This document shows positions 22,239-34,270 of a stretch of DNA of 64,000 bases, piece after piece. The translations under genes and the position numbers were made by a program. The notes beneath the pieces are model-generated. The model was not told the origin of the DNA, did not search any database, and worked only from the letters and a program-made list of their open reading frames with translations. This stretch comes from Ooceraea biroi (taxonomy: Eukaryota; Arthropoda; Insecta; Hymenoptera; Formicidae): positions 7,812,001 to 7,876,000 of the forward strand of contig NC_039515.1 in NCBI RefSeq assembly GCF_003672135.1, written 5' to 3'. The stretch's first letter is position 1, and the number at the start of each line of letters is the position of its first letter.

Positions 22239-24438
22239 TTTTCTCTCTCTGTCTTTCTCTCAGGTAGGCGATTTCATTTTGCCGAGTGTTGCGATACGAG
22301 CAGGATCGATTGCACGAAAAGACGAATCACCATCTTTTTCGCTGTTCAATGAGCAGTTCGCGATTATTTGTCGCACATAATCTTAAATATCTCGATATGA
22401 TATATTGTGCATTTTGCATAATGGAGGATATGCTCGATTTTTGAACGGAATTATAATTTTTAGGAAGATATTCTAAGCTATTAATAATATTATATATTTC
22501 AGAATATTTTCACATTTAATTTAAATTTTATTTAATTTAAGTTTTCAAGAAATTGTAAGAATACAATGAACTTGATTCGATAAATTGTTCGAATAAAACT
22601 ATAATAATTCATTTAAAATATACATTTGATTGTTTAAAAAACTAATCTGAAATACTTAAACTGAGAAAGACGAGATCAGAAAATTGCCAGAAGGCAAAAG
22701 CGATTCTTCAGAGGGCTCTCGAGTTTTCTTGACCGAGGAATTTCGAGTGTCGAGGCTGCGGCTTCCACATTTGTGCATTATCGCCGTGGAATTTCATTTT
22801 CAGGCGAAACGCACGTCGTCTTTTTCCACATTTGCGTCGTAGCCCTCCCTTTAATCCGGCTCACCCTTTGATCTGTTCTCGCTCCCTCTCACTGCCGGTG
22901 AAAGATGTTTATCCCGTGCTTTCGGATTACTAACTCGCGCGTGAGTACGACGGACAAAGGGGGCGGCGAACTCGACAATAAAATTCCGTATCCGCGAGAC
23001 GTAATCACACGCGCTGCGCGCCTTTGATTGTAATTACGCCCGACGATGTAATTATGCGATCCCTGACGTGCGCGAAAATCCTGCGCTTTATACGCGCGCC
23101 ATTGCAAGAAACGGCGATGTATAAAGTAAATCGTAAATATGTAAAATATGGATGCTCTTCCTGCATAGCATCGTTCCTCTTCCGTAATTGATATCTGATA
23201 TCAGTATTGTAAAAAATCTTTTCCGTCGTAATTTGCACGAATCTCGTTGCAACATCGATTTCACCGCGAGGAAAATACCCATACCCATATTTTTCTAAGA
23301 AACAAGACAAAGAGTGGAGGAGGATAGAAATAACGGCAAACTTGGAATACTGGCGTCGAACCGAAAAAATAAACGAGACGCTGTAAAAAGGGTGAACGGA
23401 CATTTTTTAGGCCTTGAGGGAATGAGACAGGGCGACAAGGGGCAGGAGGGGGTGGGAGAGAGGAAGAGGCAGAGGGACGGTAATTCGGCAAGCCCAGACA
23501 ATGTAAGGACGATATAGGAGCGTCGAGATCCCAGGATGATCCCGAGGGATGAATAGAAACGATCCTGTTTATCCTGGTTCTTCCTCATCCCTTTCCTCTT
23601 TCCCTTGCGTTTCCTCCCTCTGTCCCCTCCTCACCCAATCCTCCCGCGGCGATGACGGAGGCAATATGCTACTCGCGGAGTTTTATAAACGTCGACTTTC
23701 CGCCCGCCTTCGCCATCCTCATCTCGTTCCCTGCACCCAACCTCCCCCTCATCTCCGTTTTCTTGGTCGCCCCTCCCCTGCAAGTACCACCTGGCACAGA
23801 CTATCTCAGAATCTCGGCCTCTCAACGAATTCTGCGAGCTCGTTCTGAGACCGGACCTGCGTCTTCGTCGTCCTGGGAGTCTTGATTTGGAACTTTCTCA
23901 CCCTCCCTTCTCACCCCCATTCGATCTTCTTTATGGGCTTTTGCTTCCGTGGCAAAGGTGTACGCGTCGTGTTTTAATTGATCGAGCCGACCTGGTTACC
24001 TGCTCTGTCTACTTCGTTTCTTCAGTTCGAGCTTGGTAATAAAAACGTATTGCTTCATGTCAAAGCGGAGCGACAATGAACTTTGACAAGTGTCTCTCTC
24101 TTTAGACTGTATAAAGTTCGAAAAACAACTAATAAAGATAGTTCCCCGAGAGTTTTTAAAATGTCTGAGCAAGAGTCTGAGCCTTCAAGCTACTCAAACT
24201 GTAAAATTTGTGTCTTTGATATAAAGTATAAAAGAAAAAATTACTTTTTATATTCTTTATGACGCGATGATACATGCATGATGTGATACACACACGTTAT
24301 ATGTACAAAGGCAAGATTGCACCTTTTAAAAATGCAGCGAAGTAGAGTTTTACTTTCTGCGTCGTTCCACGTTTGACAAAACTCTTGTTCACATCGTTGC
24401 GTACGTAATAAGAATAACGTGACATGTAAAGCACTCAC

Positions 24439-24545
24439 CTCGTAGAATCTGATAAAGGAAGACCTTGATGTGGTCCGGGCTGAGATGCTGCGGGCTGACG
24501 ATGATCTTATGCAGGTCACTCTGGAGCAGCTCGGTGATCACGTAT
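24439..24545 (-). CDS. nemo: nemo internal exon C: hinge and helix D/E region
   Basis: A 107-nt exon reading YVITELLQSDLHKIIVSP then QHLSPDHIKVFLYQILR. It has one leading nt (A, completing Ile) and one trailing nt (G, starting Gly). The acceptor is GATGCAG|ATACG and the donor is CTACGAG|GTGAGT. YVITELLQSDLHKII is the ATP-hinge and docking-face region typical of NLK, where the family has ELMQ or ELLQ. The exon sits alone between two introns of about 15.5 and 15.8 kb. Its reading frame and both splice phases agree with exons B and D, so it is a genuine exon and not a processed copy. Confidence 0.95.
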
Positions 24546-27500
24546 CTGCATCGTGCACGTCGTTAAGGAAGTTATCGATTATGATCGCTGGTATTATGCC
24601 AATCGTGTCGTCAGTGCGACTAGTAATTAGCGAATAATTCTGCTTCCCGGATCATTACGTCGCACCTGTGGAACGGCGCGGGCTAATTTCGCGTGCAACG
24701 GCTTCATTTAATGATTGGCTCGATAATCCAATGGTTCCATTTTTCGAATGTCGGCTGTAATTGCTGCTTGCGCCTATTAACACTGAGAAAGAAACGGTGT
24801 GTTCGAACGCGTCGAGTTCCAAAACAGAAATACCGTCGATAATTATGATTTATTTTGAAAAAATACTCATGAAAAGAGCTCGCACGGCAGATAAAATGAA
24901 AACGCGGCATTTATTTAATTAATTTACATAGGTACATCAATTCTCATTGCCGAGGTAAAACAATAAATCGTGCTCGCATTGTTTTGAAAATATTAATTGA
25001 AACATTAATTAGCACGCACGTTAACGTATCAATATCACTCACTTATTAATTTAATTATTAGCCCGTTTGGTGTATACCTTTTACTAATGTGCAAATAATA
25101 TTTCATCGGCTTCGGTTTCATTCTCTCTCTCAAATCTCGTGAAATAACAATGATTAGTCGGGTATTTTCGTGGAACGCAACAGCCGCCGCGAATAATCCG
25201 CCGGCGAGTTATATCAATCCATCAACGTCCGGGGTAAAAGTGCAATCGCGCTGTAGCGCGGCGCGAAGTAACACGCGTGCGATCGCCTCGTCGTGAAATA
25301 TCCGTGTCACGCGTGCGGTCGAGAGAGTTAATATTTTCCTGCCGGCTGATTTATGGCGTGTACGAATGCGTTTGGCGAACGACGGGACGCGCGAAGCGAT
25401 CGTCCGGAATAACGTAATAGATAATGGATATCGATACACATGCGCGTGTTGCCGACGTACGATCGAACCAGCTTACACGAATACGATTTGACTTGACGTC
25501 ATAATGCCAAGTGGATTTATGTGGAATGAATCGTCCTTACATCCGGAAGACAAGATCCGAACGTGAAACGATACAGCAGGAAAGATTATTGTCGATTCAG
25601 TCAAAGAAATTAAAGTTCGATGTTATTTATTTAGAGAATCCGCTCAATTTTGGCTTACTCTTTCGGTCTTTTATTTCGTCAATGAATCTTTCTGTTTCCT
25701 ATAATGTAGATTAATGTTGATGATGAAGAAATGGAACCTCTTCGATGAGCGCGTGGCATGCATCTTGAAAGCATATTCGTGCGTTCGGTTAATTTCTTTC
25801 CACGACGATGATTAAATCGGTTCGCCTGCGCACGAGAATTACTAGCGAGACGTACGAAACTAAGTTACGCCCGTCGCCATATACAGTTTCATTATAAGCG
25901 ACGCGGCGTCTGTCTCGGCGCAATGTCAGGGACGACGCGACGCCGTGTGACATAATTCGGCGCCGAAAACTCGTGAACAAGCGCGTTTGCTCGCTCGCAC
26001 GCGTGCGAGAAACGATGTTCGAAGGGAGTGCGGGAGAGCCGAGAGAACGAAATAGTATAATGGCGGAATGAGGTCGACCGGGTAGGTTGGAATGCAGGTA
26101 GAGGCTGCCCTGCCGCGAACCTGGCGCGGTATGCAAGTCGAGAGAAAGAAAGAGAAAAAGAGAGAAAAAGAGAGAGGTTTACGAGAACTCAGACCGGCTC
26201 CGTGAGAGAACTTGGAATCAGGATTTGAAACTGTCGTAATTTCGGTGACTCGGATCTCGATGCATCGATTGTAGTTGCAAAGAAAATTGTCACGCGTTTT
26301 TAAACGTAAAGCGCATTTTTTGCCGTCGAAGCTTTGAATCATATCGAATCAAGTTACGTGGCGATTTCATTTCCCCCTTGAGGCATCTAAGCAGCGATTG
26401 CCACGTTAACGTATCGATCTCTCGGGCAAAGTGTCACTTTCGTGTTCCATTAAGCACCCGGCAAATAGATTGTATAAAATGATCGAAAATTGTTAGCGAG
26501 GGTCGGAGTGATTGGTTTGAGAAGGGCCATGTTGTTACACGTTAAACGCAGCCAAACCGGAGGCTTCGATTGATCGACCGCGATCAAAGACGCAGAAGCG
26601 GGCAGGTCGGCTGGTTCCTTTGAGTTATCAGTGCTCGACGTTTCGATTTCGACGTGAGGTGGAATAGGATGTTGTGCAGCCCGCAGTGTTCGTGACGCAT
26701 AATTACCGTTTGATAATTGAACCATTGAGAAGCGGTGGATGCGCCGGAACTATCGAAAGCTAATAATGGATAAGTGAATAATAGTAAATAACAGGAAACA
26801 GCGAAAATAAAAAGAGCGACATTTGTTACGTAAATTTAAATAAGTTTTCTACAAATATAACATATTTAATTGTTCACCGATCCGATTTTATTCGATTTCC
26901 AGGCAACATAAGATCTCGTGTTTTATTCGCTGTAAAACAAGATCCGCGCAGTCGAAATCGATTTATCTCGATGATCGCGATGAATTAAACTTTACGATTG
27001 CAGGAATATGAGATCTTTTCGCAACGTCGTAACGTCTCTATTGCTGTTTCAGGGCATGATTAATGATGACCGTGCACGCCTTTCGATGCAAACAACCGCG
27101 GGATCTCGTCAGGAAAATGTGAATCGCTAAGGGTGAGTTCCATTGTATTTTCTCTCAATCCTCCGAACGATCCCTATCGTGTACAAGGACAGAAATATCT
27201 TTCTGTCGTAATTATTCGATAATATTTAGCAGACGGAAACTGAAATATGTCAGACGAATCGAGCGAAACATCAGCAAAGATAAATTCAATCCCTTTCATC
27301 AAATTCTCAATTCTTCTCTCATAAATCCCCGTCTCAATTTACCTTCGCGTCGGAAACTATCAGAATCTTCGTACCAGAGATAATTATCAGCGAAAGAACT
27401 TTTTTTTCTGTGGTCCACGCAGTATCCGCCAAGAAGGGCGGCAACAACGCGAAAGATGAGGGGCGATAGCCGGGAGGCGACTTCGCGCGCCGGCGAGTTT

Positions 27501-27952
27501 TTTCGGAATTTTACAGAATGGGGGAGACTCGGGGATGTTTCTCTCCCAGCGGGGATTTAAAGCCGCCGTCGATGTGCATCTTCTGATCTGCACCGGCCTC
27601 GAGATCCAAAATCCTTAAGTATACATTTTCTTTGAGAAACTAAGAGACTATCGATCTTAAATTGTGCGAAAACTGGTTATTAAGAAACGTGCGACAGATC
27701 ACGGACATTTTATGTAAAAATAAAATGATCAAAAATATAACAAATAAAATATGACATAAAAGAAAATAACAAGGCAAAAATATATGCATGTGAGAGAAAA
27801 AAAAATGCAAATGTCGAGATGGATCACGAGATAGGATTTTTCACGAAAGCTCTTGTCACTGGTATCATCATTGTCATTGTCATCATCATCGTCGTCTGCA
27901 CATTGGCATTGTGCAGCCTGCTTAAGGCAGCACCGTGCGATTGGCGGATCGA

Positions 27953-27984
27953 TGCCTGCCTGCCTGCTTGCTTGCCTGCCTGCC
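27953..27984. repeat. (TGCC)n tetranucleotide repeat
   Basis: About eight TGCC units with two TGCT variants. In the plus-strand frame it reads as a run of Cys-Leu-Pro-Ala, which explains the long chance frame here. Confidence 0.85.
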
Positions 27985-28590
27985 TCCTGGTAGGCACGTC
28001 GACCGGTTCCTGGACAAAGCGAGAGTTGCCCCTAGCATCCTCTCTCCCAGCTCTCCGCACCGCGCCGAGCGAACGAGCGAGTCAGCGAGCACGAAGGGAA
28101 TCGAGTATATCCTGCCGTTTTCTCCCTTCCTTCCCTTTCGTCCCTCACCGTCTCGCTTCCCTCCCGTCCTCGTTCCCCGCGTCGCTCACCCGGTACCGGT
28201 CCGAGGAAGAAGAACCTGGAAGACTCTGGATACTCGCTCGAAGTCCCATATCTTCCGAAGAAACCGCGAGATCCGCCATACGTTGGTCGAGGGAGGGCGA
28301 AAGATACGAGGTGTCCCGCTTTCTAACGGATGGAGTCGACGGGTATAAAAATCGGCTTGATCCTTCGAAGCTGATCTCGGCTCTCGGAGAATATTCATGA
28401 AGCTGCTGAAGATCGATCGCGAGCTTCCGGTTCTCAACATCATTTGTCCGCGTGTCCAGGTCATGCGTTAAAATTCTGTATCGGGTATTCGTGCAACCCC
28501 TGAACTTTCCTGTTACGCGAGCAGTGAATATCGATAAGGTGTCCCTTCAGATTAGTTGCTGGCTCGAGGGCAATAAAGAGATGGAACGAG

Positions 28591-28642
28591 GATGATGATA
28601 ATGATGATGATGATGAAGATGAAGATGAAGATGATGATGATG
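28591..28642. repeat. (GAT/GAA)n trinucleotide repeat
   Basis: A run of GAT, AAT and GAA triplets. On the minus strand it reads as poly-Ser, which accounts for the frame there. Confidence 0.85.
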
Positions 28643-30883
28643 GAGTCTTAGACTGATCGAGGTGTTCGAGCAAGGCCGATCCAGCTCGTCCGACCGGTCA
28701 ACCGACTCGGAACTCGACTCGTGCGAACGACTTTGAAGGATCGAGAGGAAGCGAAAGAGAGAGAAAGCGAATTCTCAGTGATTCCGTTTTTTCTATCTCT
28801 CTCACGATGGATCATCGGGTCAAAAAATCGCAGCTGTATAATACTGCGCTCATTCGAAAGCTCGAATTTTGAGGATGTTAATAGAGAAGAAATTTTCCTG
28901 CATTAATACAAAAATATATGCGTATCCATTAAATCACCGATTAAATAATATCTATTGGATAATGTGATTAAATAGCTGATATTATCAAATTTACGCAAAG
29001 CGGATTTACAAATGTAATAATTCAGGTCGCTATTTACGCAAGATATCATTACGCGACAGGTAATATTACGATTAAAAAGATATTTTGCCAATGAATATTA
29101 ATTTCAAGGTATATGAATTCATTAAATAATTAATATCTCGAAGTTATTCAACAACAGATTCCATTACAAGATAAGTAATAATTATTTGAATCGACACTCG
29201 CCTATACATACACGTACAGATTGTCATAATTAAAAATAGATTGATGTATCAATATGATTGGCATTATATAATATAACGTCAATATTGCACCGATGTATGT
29301 TCATTAAATAATATTGATACTTTAAATTAAAAATTAGTTTGAATTAAACTTTATACTAAAAGATACTGATAATTCAAACGGATCCGTCACCAATACTCGC
29401 GCAAACATATTATCCCTATCTAAAATATTATATAATATCTTGGTTTACAACGTTTAGTACGATTTTGAAAGAATTGTTACACAAATGCAACCGACTGCAG
29501 CGAGCGATTAATTATACCCCCGACGCAACGCGCCCCGTTTAAAAACCGAGAGACGTGCATGCAGAATCAGTTCCCGCGACTTTTCCTTCCGACTTTTCCC
29601 ACCGGGCGGGAGGAAGTCACGTGCTCGCCCGCGATTTTGCATACATTTAAATACTTTCGCGATGAATCTCGCGTCGAGGATCCCAGCCGCCGCGGTATAA
29701 ATTTCTCGAGTCGCGGCGTCTATTTAGCGCGAGCAAAATGCCGGTCCTTCGTGGCGACATAAATTCTTTGGTGTGTCGCATCCAATCATCGTGCGATTTC
29801 TGGCGATCCGGCGACTTACGCCAAGTTTTATGACCGTGTCCATATTTCGAGGAAGTAAGGTCGGTGATAAATCTCGCGCGAAGTCCTGCGTCGATTCCGA
29901 TTCCCGAAATTAAAAATGTCCTTCGTCGCGTCAAAATCGCGGACAGTATCCTCACGACGTGCCGGAAATCGACTGCAGTGCATTTCTCGCAACATCGTAA
30001 AAACGCGAACGATTCTGGAGTAACCTCTATATACATATTTCTCTTCCCATTCTTGAGTTCTGGGCAAAACTTGTCCATGAAAAGAGATCGACCTCGTTTT
30101 TGTAATGGCATGTGATATTTACATATAGTGGCGCATTTTGCTTTTACAAGTATCGAAAACCCGAGCGAGATGAAATGGAATTTAGATCAAATATGGATTT
30201 CGGGAGATTGAATTTGAGCTACATGCAATCTTAATTGTATTTTAAAAGAAATTTTTGAGGTAACTAAGATTTATACATGTATGAATGAAAGAACGTGAAA
30301 TTATTCTTAATTGAACAATAATAAAATTCGATAATAATGAAAAGATAATTATAAAAAAATAGGAAGAATTATTTGATAATTTCTAATCCATCGTGAAAAG
30401 CGTGAAAAATGTGTATTTCAAGAGAAGGATATTATCTCTATCAGTTCAGCTTTAATTATGTCGAGAAGAATTGCACCGTCGGGAGCTATTCTCGAGAGTA
30501 GAAGTTTTTATGCAGGTATAATAAATGCCACTAAAGATTTATGACTTTCCTTAATTATACCTCTCGATTATATTCCTTTTCAGAATCGTAGGAATCGGAA
30601 GAAGTGGAGTCTTGAGATTTGTAGTACTAGTTGTTGTAAACTTCATCCGTCTCATTTGGAACTTCATGATTCATACGTACGGATGATGCGATGATTCAAT
30701 GTATGATGATTCACGCAATCATCGCGAGTTAAAGACGCGTTCAGGTAAATAAAATATTAAAAAATACGATAATACGACATATTTCCGCGAAAAATATTCA
30801 GCTTATCTCGCTTGCAGAATGAGAGATTCTGCGGCTTTTAATTAACCGATCCGTCAGAGGAGCGACCGTCCATCTCCTTCTGC

Positions 30884-30901
30884 CTCTCTCTCTCTCTCTC
30901 T
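30884..30901. repeat. (CT)n microsatellite
   Basis: A perfect run of about nine CT units. Confidence 0.85.
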
Positions 30902-31881
30902 TTCATTCGTATAAATAGATACGCTGATAATCGCTTGGAATGATAGCTATTCGATAACATTTTATGTATGTACACATGCGCGAGAAAAAACGAAGGAAAT
31001 GAAAGGAAATGAGAGGTGAAACGCGAACAAAGGGACCCCCCACAACCCGACCAAAAACTCCATGCGCGATCGATACCCACACAACGCGATATTCGATACG
31101 CCCCGAAGAAGCTGAACGTGGTGCAGGAGGAAGCTGCAATCAGGTTCGAAAAGATAAAAATAAAAATCACGACGAGCTTCTCATATTTCAGGTTCGATTA
31201 TCGCGAATTAATGTACAGCGCCGTTCATTTTTTTCTTCTTATTAACGATTCTCGATGCATCTCGAGATTAATGTATACAGTTAAAAGTTTACGCCTGCGC
31301 GCAATCAAATGAGATGAAATCGATTAGAAAATTCCATGTTCCTTGATATCACTTGAAAACTGTATAGAAAAAGATCAGTGTCTAGTATTTCGCTAGATTA
31401 AGCGAATTTCACGCGGCTTGGGAATCCTTAAAATGCGATGTCGGCCCTTCGTTTTCCCTTCGACGCTTTAGGCACCGTCCACAACGCTCAGTCGCGAACA
31501 ATCAATAAAGCTCCGTCTCTCTCGTCTGTCTCTTTCTCTTGGCATTGCGACGGTCTCTTACTGCACGCGTCGATCTTCGAGATATTCAGACGAGACGAAA
31601 AAAAGAAACACCCGAGTCGACAGCCGGGTCCTTTATTCGACAATTGACGTAAATCGTCTCGACAAATCCTCTTCGACTAATTTTCAGCGCGAAAAAATGA
31701 AGATCCATCTTTCCATGTTAATCATCCGTTAATTTCTAGCCATTCGATAATAAAATTAAACAAAAAGAAACTGATTGAATTAGCAGGATCCAAAGTGCAT
31801 CGATAGACTCGTGCGACAAAGGAAGTCGACGTTCCGTTTTTCTTTCTCGTGCAGTTTTTTTGTTCGTGGCATTTGCGCGTG

Positions 31882-31911
31882 CGATGTTCAATGAATTATC
31901 ATTGAACATCG
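31882..31911. repeat. 30-bp perfect palindrome
   Basis: The arms CGATGTTCAATGA and TCATTGAACATCG flank ATTA. It sits beside an alternating purine-pyrimidine stretch (CACACGCGCGCG) at about 31918-31930. Confidence 0.85.
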
Positions 31912-33892
31912 TGTCGTGCACACGCGCGCGTCACAAAGTGTCCTCATTAATAGACGCGCGTTCTAAATGCCGCGCATCGATACTCGAAGCGAACGACTCG
32001 CGTGAAAAGGGATCGTCGACGAAGGGATTATTCGCGCAACCCGCGTCGCGGTTGAGAGGAGGAGAATGGAGGAGCGGGCAAGAGATGAAGGTGCATCGCG
32101 TGCGCCTCCGACGTATCGCGGAAACAAACATTTGTCAGGTGTATCATTAGTTCGGATGCAAATCACGGTTGTTACGCGATTAGCCGAACGTGACGCGTCG
32201 AAGAGAGAAATTTCGAGAGACGACAGGACGGATATCTTGCCCCTTTCTCTTTCCTTGCTTTCCGATGTAATCTCTGACGCGTCGGTGAAGTCTCGTCTTT
32301 CGCAAGTGGATAGATCGGCGTGGGAACCCGCGCGTGCGTGCCCACGCACGCGTACGTGCGAGATTCGCGTTTTTCCGGCGAGAGACCGGGGAGAGAAAGA
32401 GAGAGCGACGCCCCCGCGTGCGCTCTACCGGATATCTGCTCGTTAATACGCGATGTGAACCGATCCCCCCGCGCGTTGTAAAGCACGGGAACGCCATCGC
32501 TCGTCATCGCGCCGCCGAGTTTAACCGTGCACTGGCGCGTTACGTTTCCGGGCAAGGAGATAATCAGAGATGTTACCGATTTTCGCAAATCAGCGTGAAC
32601 CGATAACGCGTAATTCGATATCCGGTGCCCGAAACTGATCGATAATGCCGCGATAACTACGCGAAATAGTCAGCTCGCGGAATTCCATTCGTTGAATTTA
32701 ATTCCGTTCGTTGAATTGAATTCGACGCATTCGCGGATAGAAAGTTTGTGTTTGAGGCATCGTTGTTTGAATTTTCGCGCGATTCTACAAATCGGCGTGT
32801 TCCGAGCAATTTCGGAAATGAGACGGGCGTCTTCGGGGAAAGCGAACAGGCGGAAACGTGCGAGTGTGGATTTCGCGATTACCATAAGGAGACAATGCGA
32901 GAGGACGCGAGCGGAGCCGTGCGGGCAGAGCTCTCGTTCCCGCCGGAAGCTCTTTTTCCGCGCCGGAACCTATTCAGGTCGACGAGAGGCGTTTTTCGTT
33001 CTCACCCGCGATCGTCCGCCCGTTCGCTTCGCCTCCGATTTTCCCCGGCGATTTCCCGCCGCGCGCGCTCTCCGTGAAACGTGGGAGGTCGTGGCGGCAA
33101 TGCGCAATATGATGCAACCGCCGATATGCATCGCCGTTGGAAACATGAGACATCGTGCACAGCGGTGGTGCACACACATAGATACTCGAAAGCAGTATTC
33201 TTGAAAATCTATCGATATTACAATACAGTTATACTCCGAATATACCTAACGTGAATCATACATGTCAGAAATTTCAATATGTTATGATCGGGTATGCAAT
33301 ATTGTGATTTGACATACCTGATTAATCATAAAAGTGATAAATGAAGTAAAAACATTGCGAAAGATAGTAATCCTAAAGTATCTTTATTACTTTAAAATAT
33401 GCTTTATATTTTGCATGTAAAGTGGAAAAAGCAGACGAATTGAAGAAAGATTTTAATTAATTGTAGCAATTATTAATCTATATGATTAATAATCTATATG
33501 ATATTGAATCAGTCAAAAGTTTGGTTCAATTTTTGCGTAAAAATTTACTTTATTATTCAGTAGAAACAAATTATTCGTCAACCAAGTAATTACCAAGTAA
33601 TTAGATAACAACTAGATAACGATGTTTTGTTTATATTTCTTTCATGTAATGTTTCTGTTTTGTTTTGCCTTAAATTTACAAGTACATTTACATTTTAATT
33701 TGATTTAAGTCTTAGTATTCATTCTTATCTCCCTGCACGTTTTGTTATAATTCTATATTTCAAAGTATTTTATACATTTTTCATTTAGAGAACGAGATAC
33801 ATATTCTTAATTAAATGAAATTCAAATTTATCGGAAATGGATCCAATACTTCTGGGAAGGGTAATTATTTAGATTAACGGAGCAACCTCGGA

Positions 33893-33941
33893 TGACCTTG
33901 ACCTTGACATATATTATAGAGGTCACCCTCCTGAGTGACCT
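33893..33941. promoter_or_regulatory. Nuclear-receptor-like half-site cluster in left arm of fold-back element
   Basis: TGACCTTGACCTTGACA at 33893-33909 is two directly repeated AGGTCA half-sites on the minus strand, each with the 5' extension typical of FTZ-F1/ERR sites (TCAAGGTCA). 33920-33941 is an inverted pair AGGTCA...TGACCT with a 10-nt spacer. The resemblance to binding sites is visible; any binding is inference. Confidence 0.35.
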
Positions 33942-34087
33942 TCAAAAGATTTTAGCCGTCGCTTATTGTTTATTAAAAAGTTATTAACAAAAAAGTTTAA
34001 TGAATAGAGCATAATTTTACGATATCATATACGTTTACGAAAGAGTATATTTGATGGAATTTTACCTTTAAATCAGAAATAGGTTTG

Positions 34088-34235
34088 GGTTAGGTTATAT
34101 TTTCCGAAACTGGAGCCCCGGACACATACGCTCGTTTTCAGCCCGCTTCGCGGGAGGGCGGAGGGGGAGGGGCGAAGCGGGCTGAAAACGAGCGTATGTG
34201 TCCGGGGCTCCAGTTTCGGAAAATATAACCTAACC
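34088..34235. repeat. Perfect 64-bp-arm hairpin with G-rich 20-nt loop
   Basis: The arms 34088-34151 and 34172-34235 are exact reverse complements by eye. The 20-nt loop is G-rich on the plus strand (GGGAGGGCGGAGGGGGAGGG), with several G3+ runs, so a quadruplex is possible. The hairpin is GC-rich in its inner half, in contrast with the AT-rich element around it, which suggests a nested insertion or a recently formed palindrome. Confidence 0.9.
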
Positions 34236-34270
34236 TAACCTAACCAGGTTAGATTAGATTAGGTTAGGTT
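34226..34270. repeat. Head-to-head telomere-like (TAACC)n / (AGGTT)n repeats
   Basis: Four perfect TAACC units (34226-34245) are immediately followed by five AGGTT/AGATT units (34246-34270). That is the TTAGG-type repeat in both orientations meeting at one point. A shorter GGTTAGGTT piece lies on the other side of the hairpin near 34088-34096. TTAGG is the common insect telomere unit. Confidence 0.75.

Larger units (their letters stand above)
8930..24438 (-). other. nemo: nemo intron between exons C and D (15.5 kb)
   Basis: A large intron with donor GTGAGT and acceptor TTTCAG. It contains a short tandem duplication (11493-11548), a mariner element (13656-14895), CT runs (17329-17350, 22224-22238), a CpG-rich patch (about 18380-18760) and a fold-back element (19479-19702). 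The longest open frame, 12400-13074 on the plus strand, runs through a CpG-rich patch and resembles no family I recognise. The rest is AT-rich sequence with no supported feature. Confidence 0.8.

Noticed and set aside
22200..22270. Splice-acceptor-like CTCTCAG|GTAGGC after a pyrimidine tract on the plus strand
   Set aside because: There is no coding continuation and no matching donor. It arises from the CT microsatellite.
27819..28400. Plus-strand frame of 193 codons with a hydrophobic start and Cys-Leu-Pro-Ala repeats
   Set aside because: The hydrophobic and repetitive parts are translations of ATC-rich and TGCC microsatellites. The rest has no recognisable domain.
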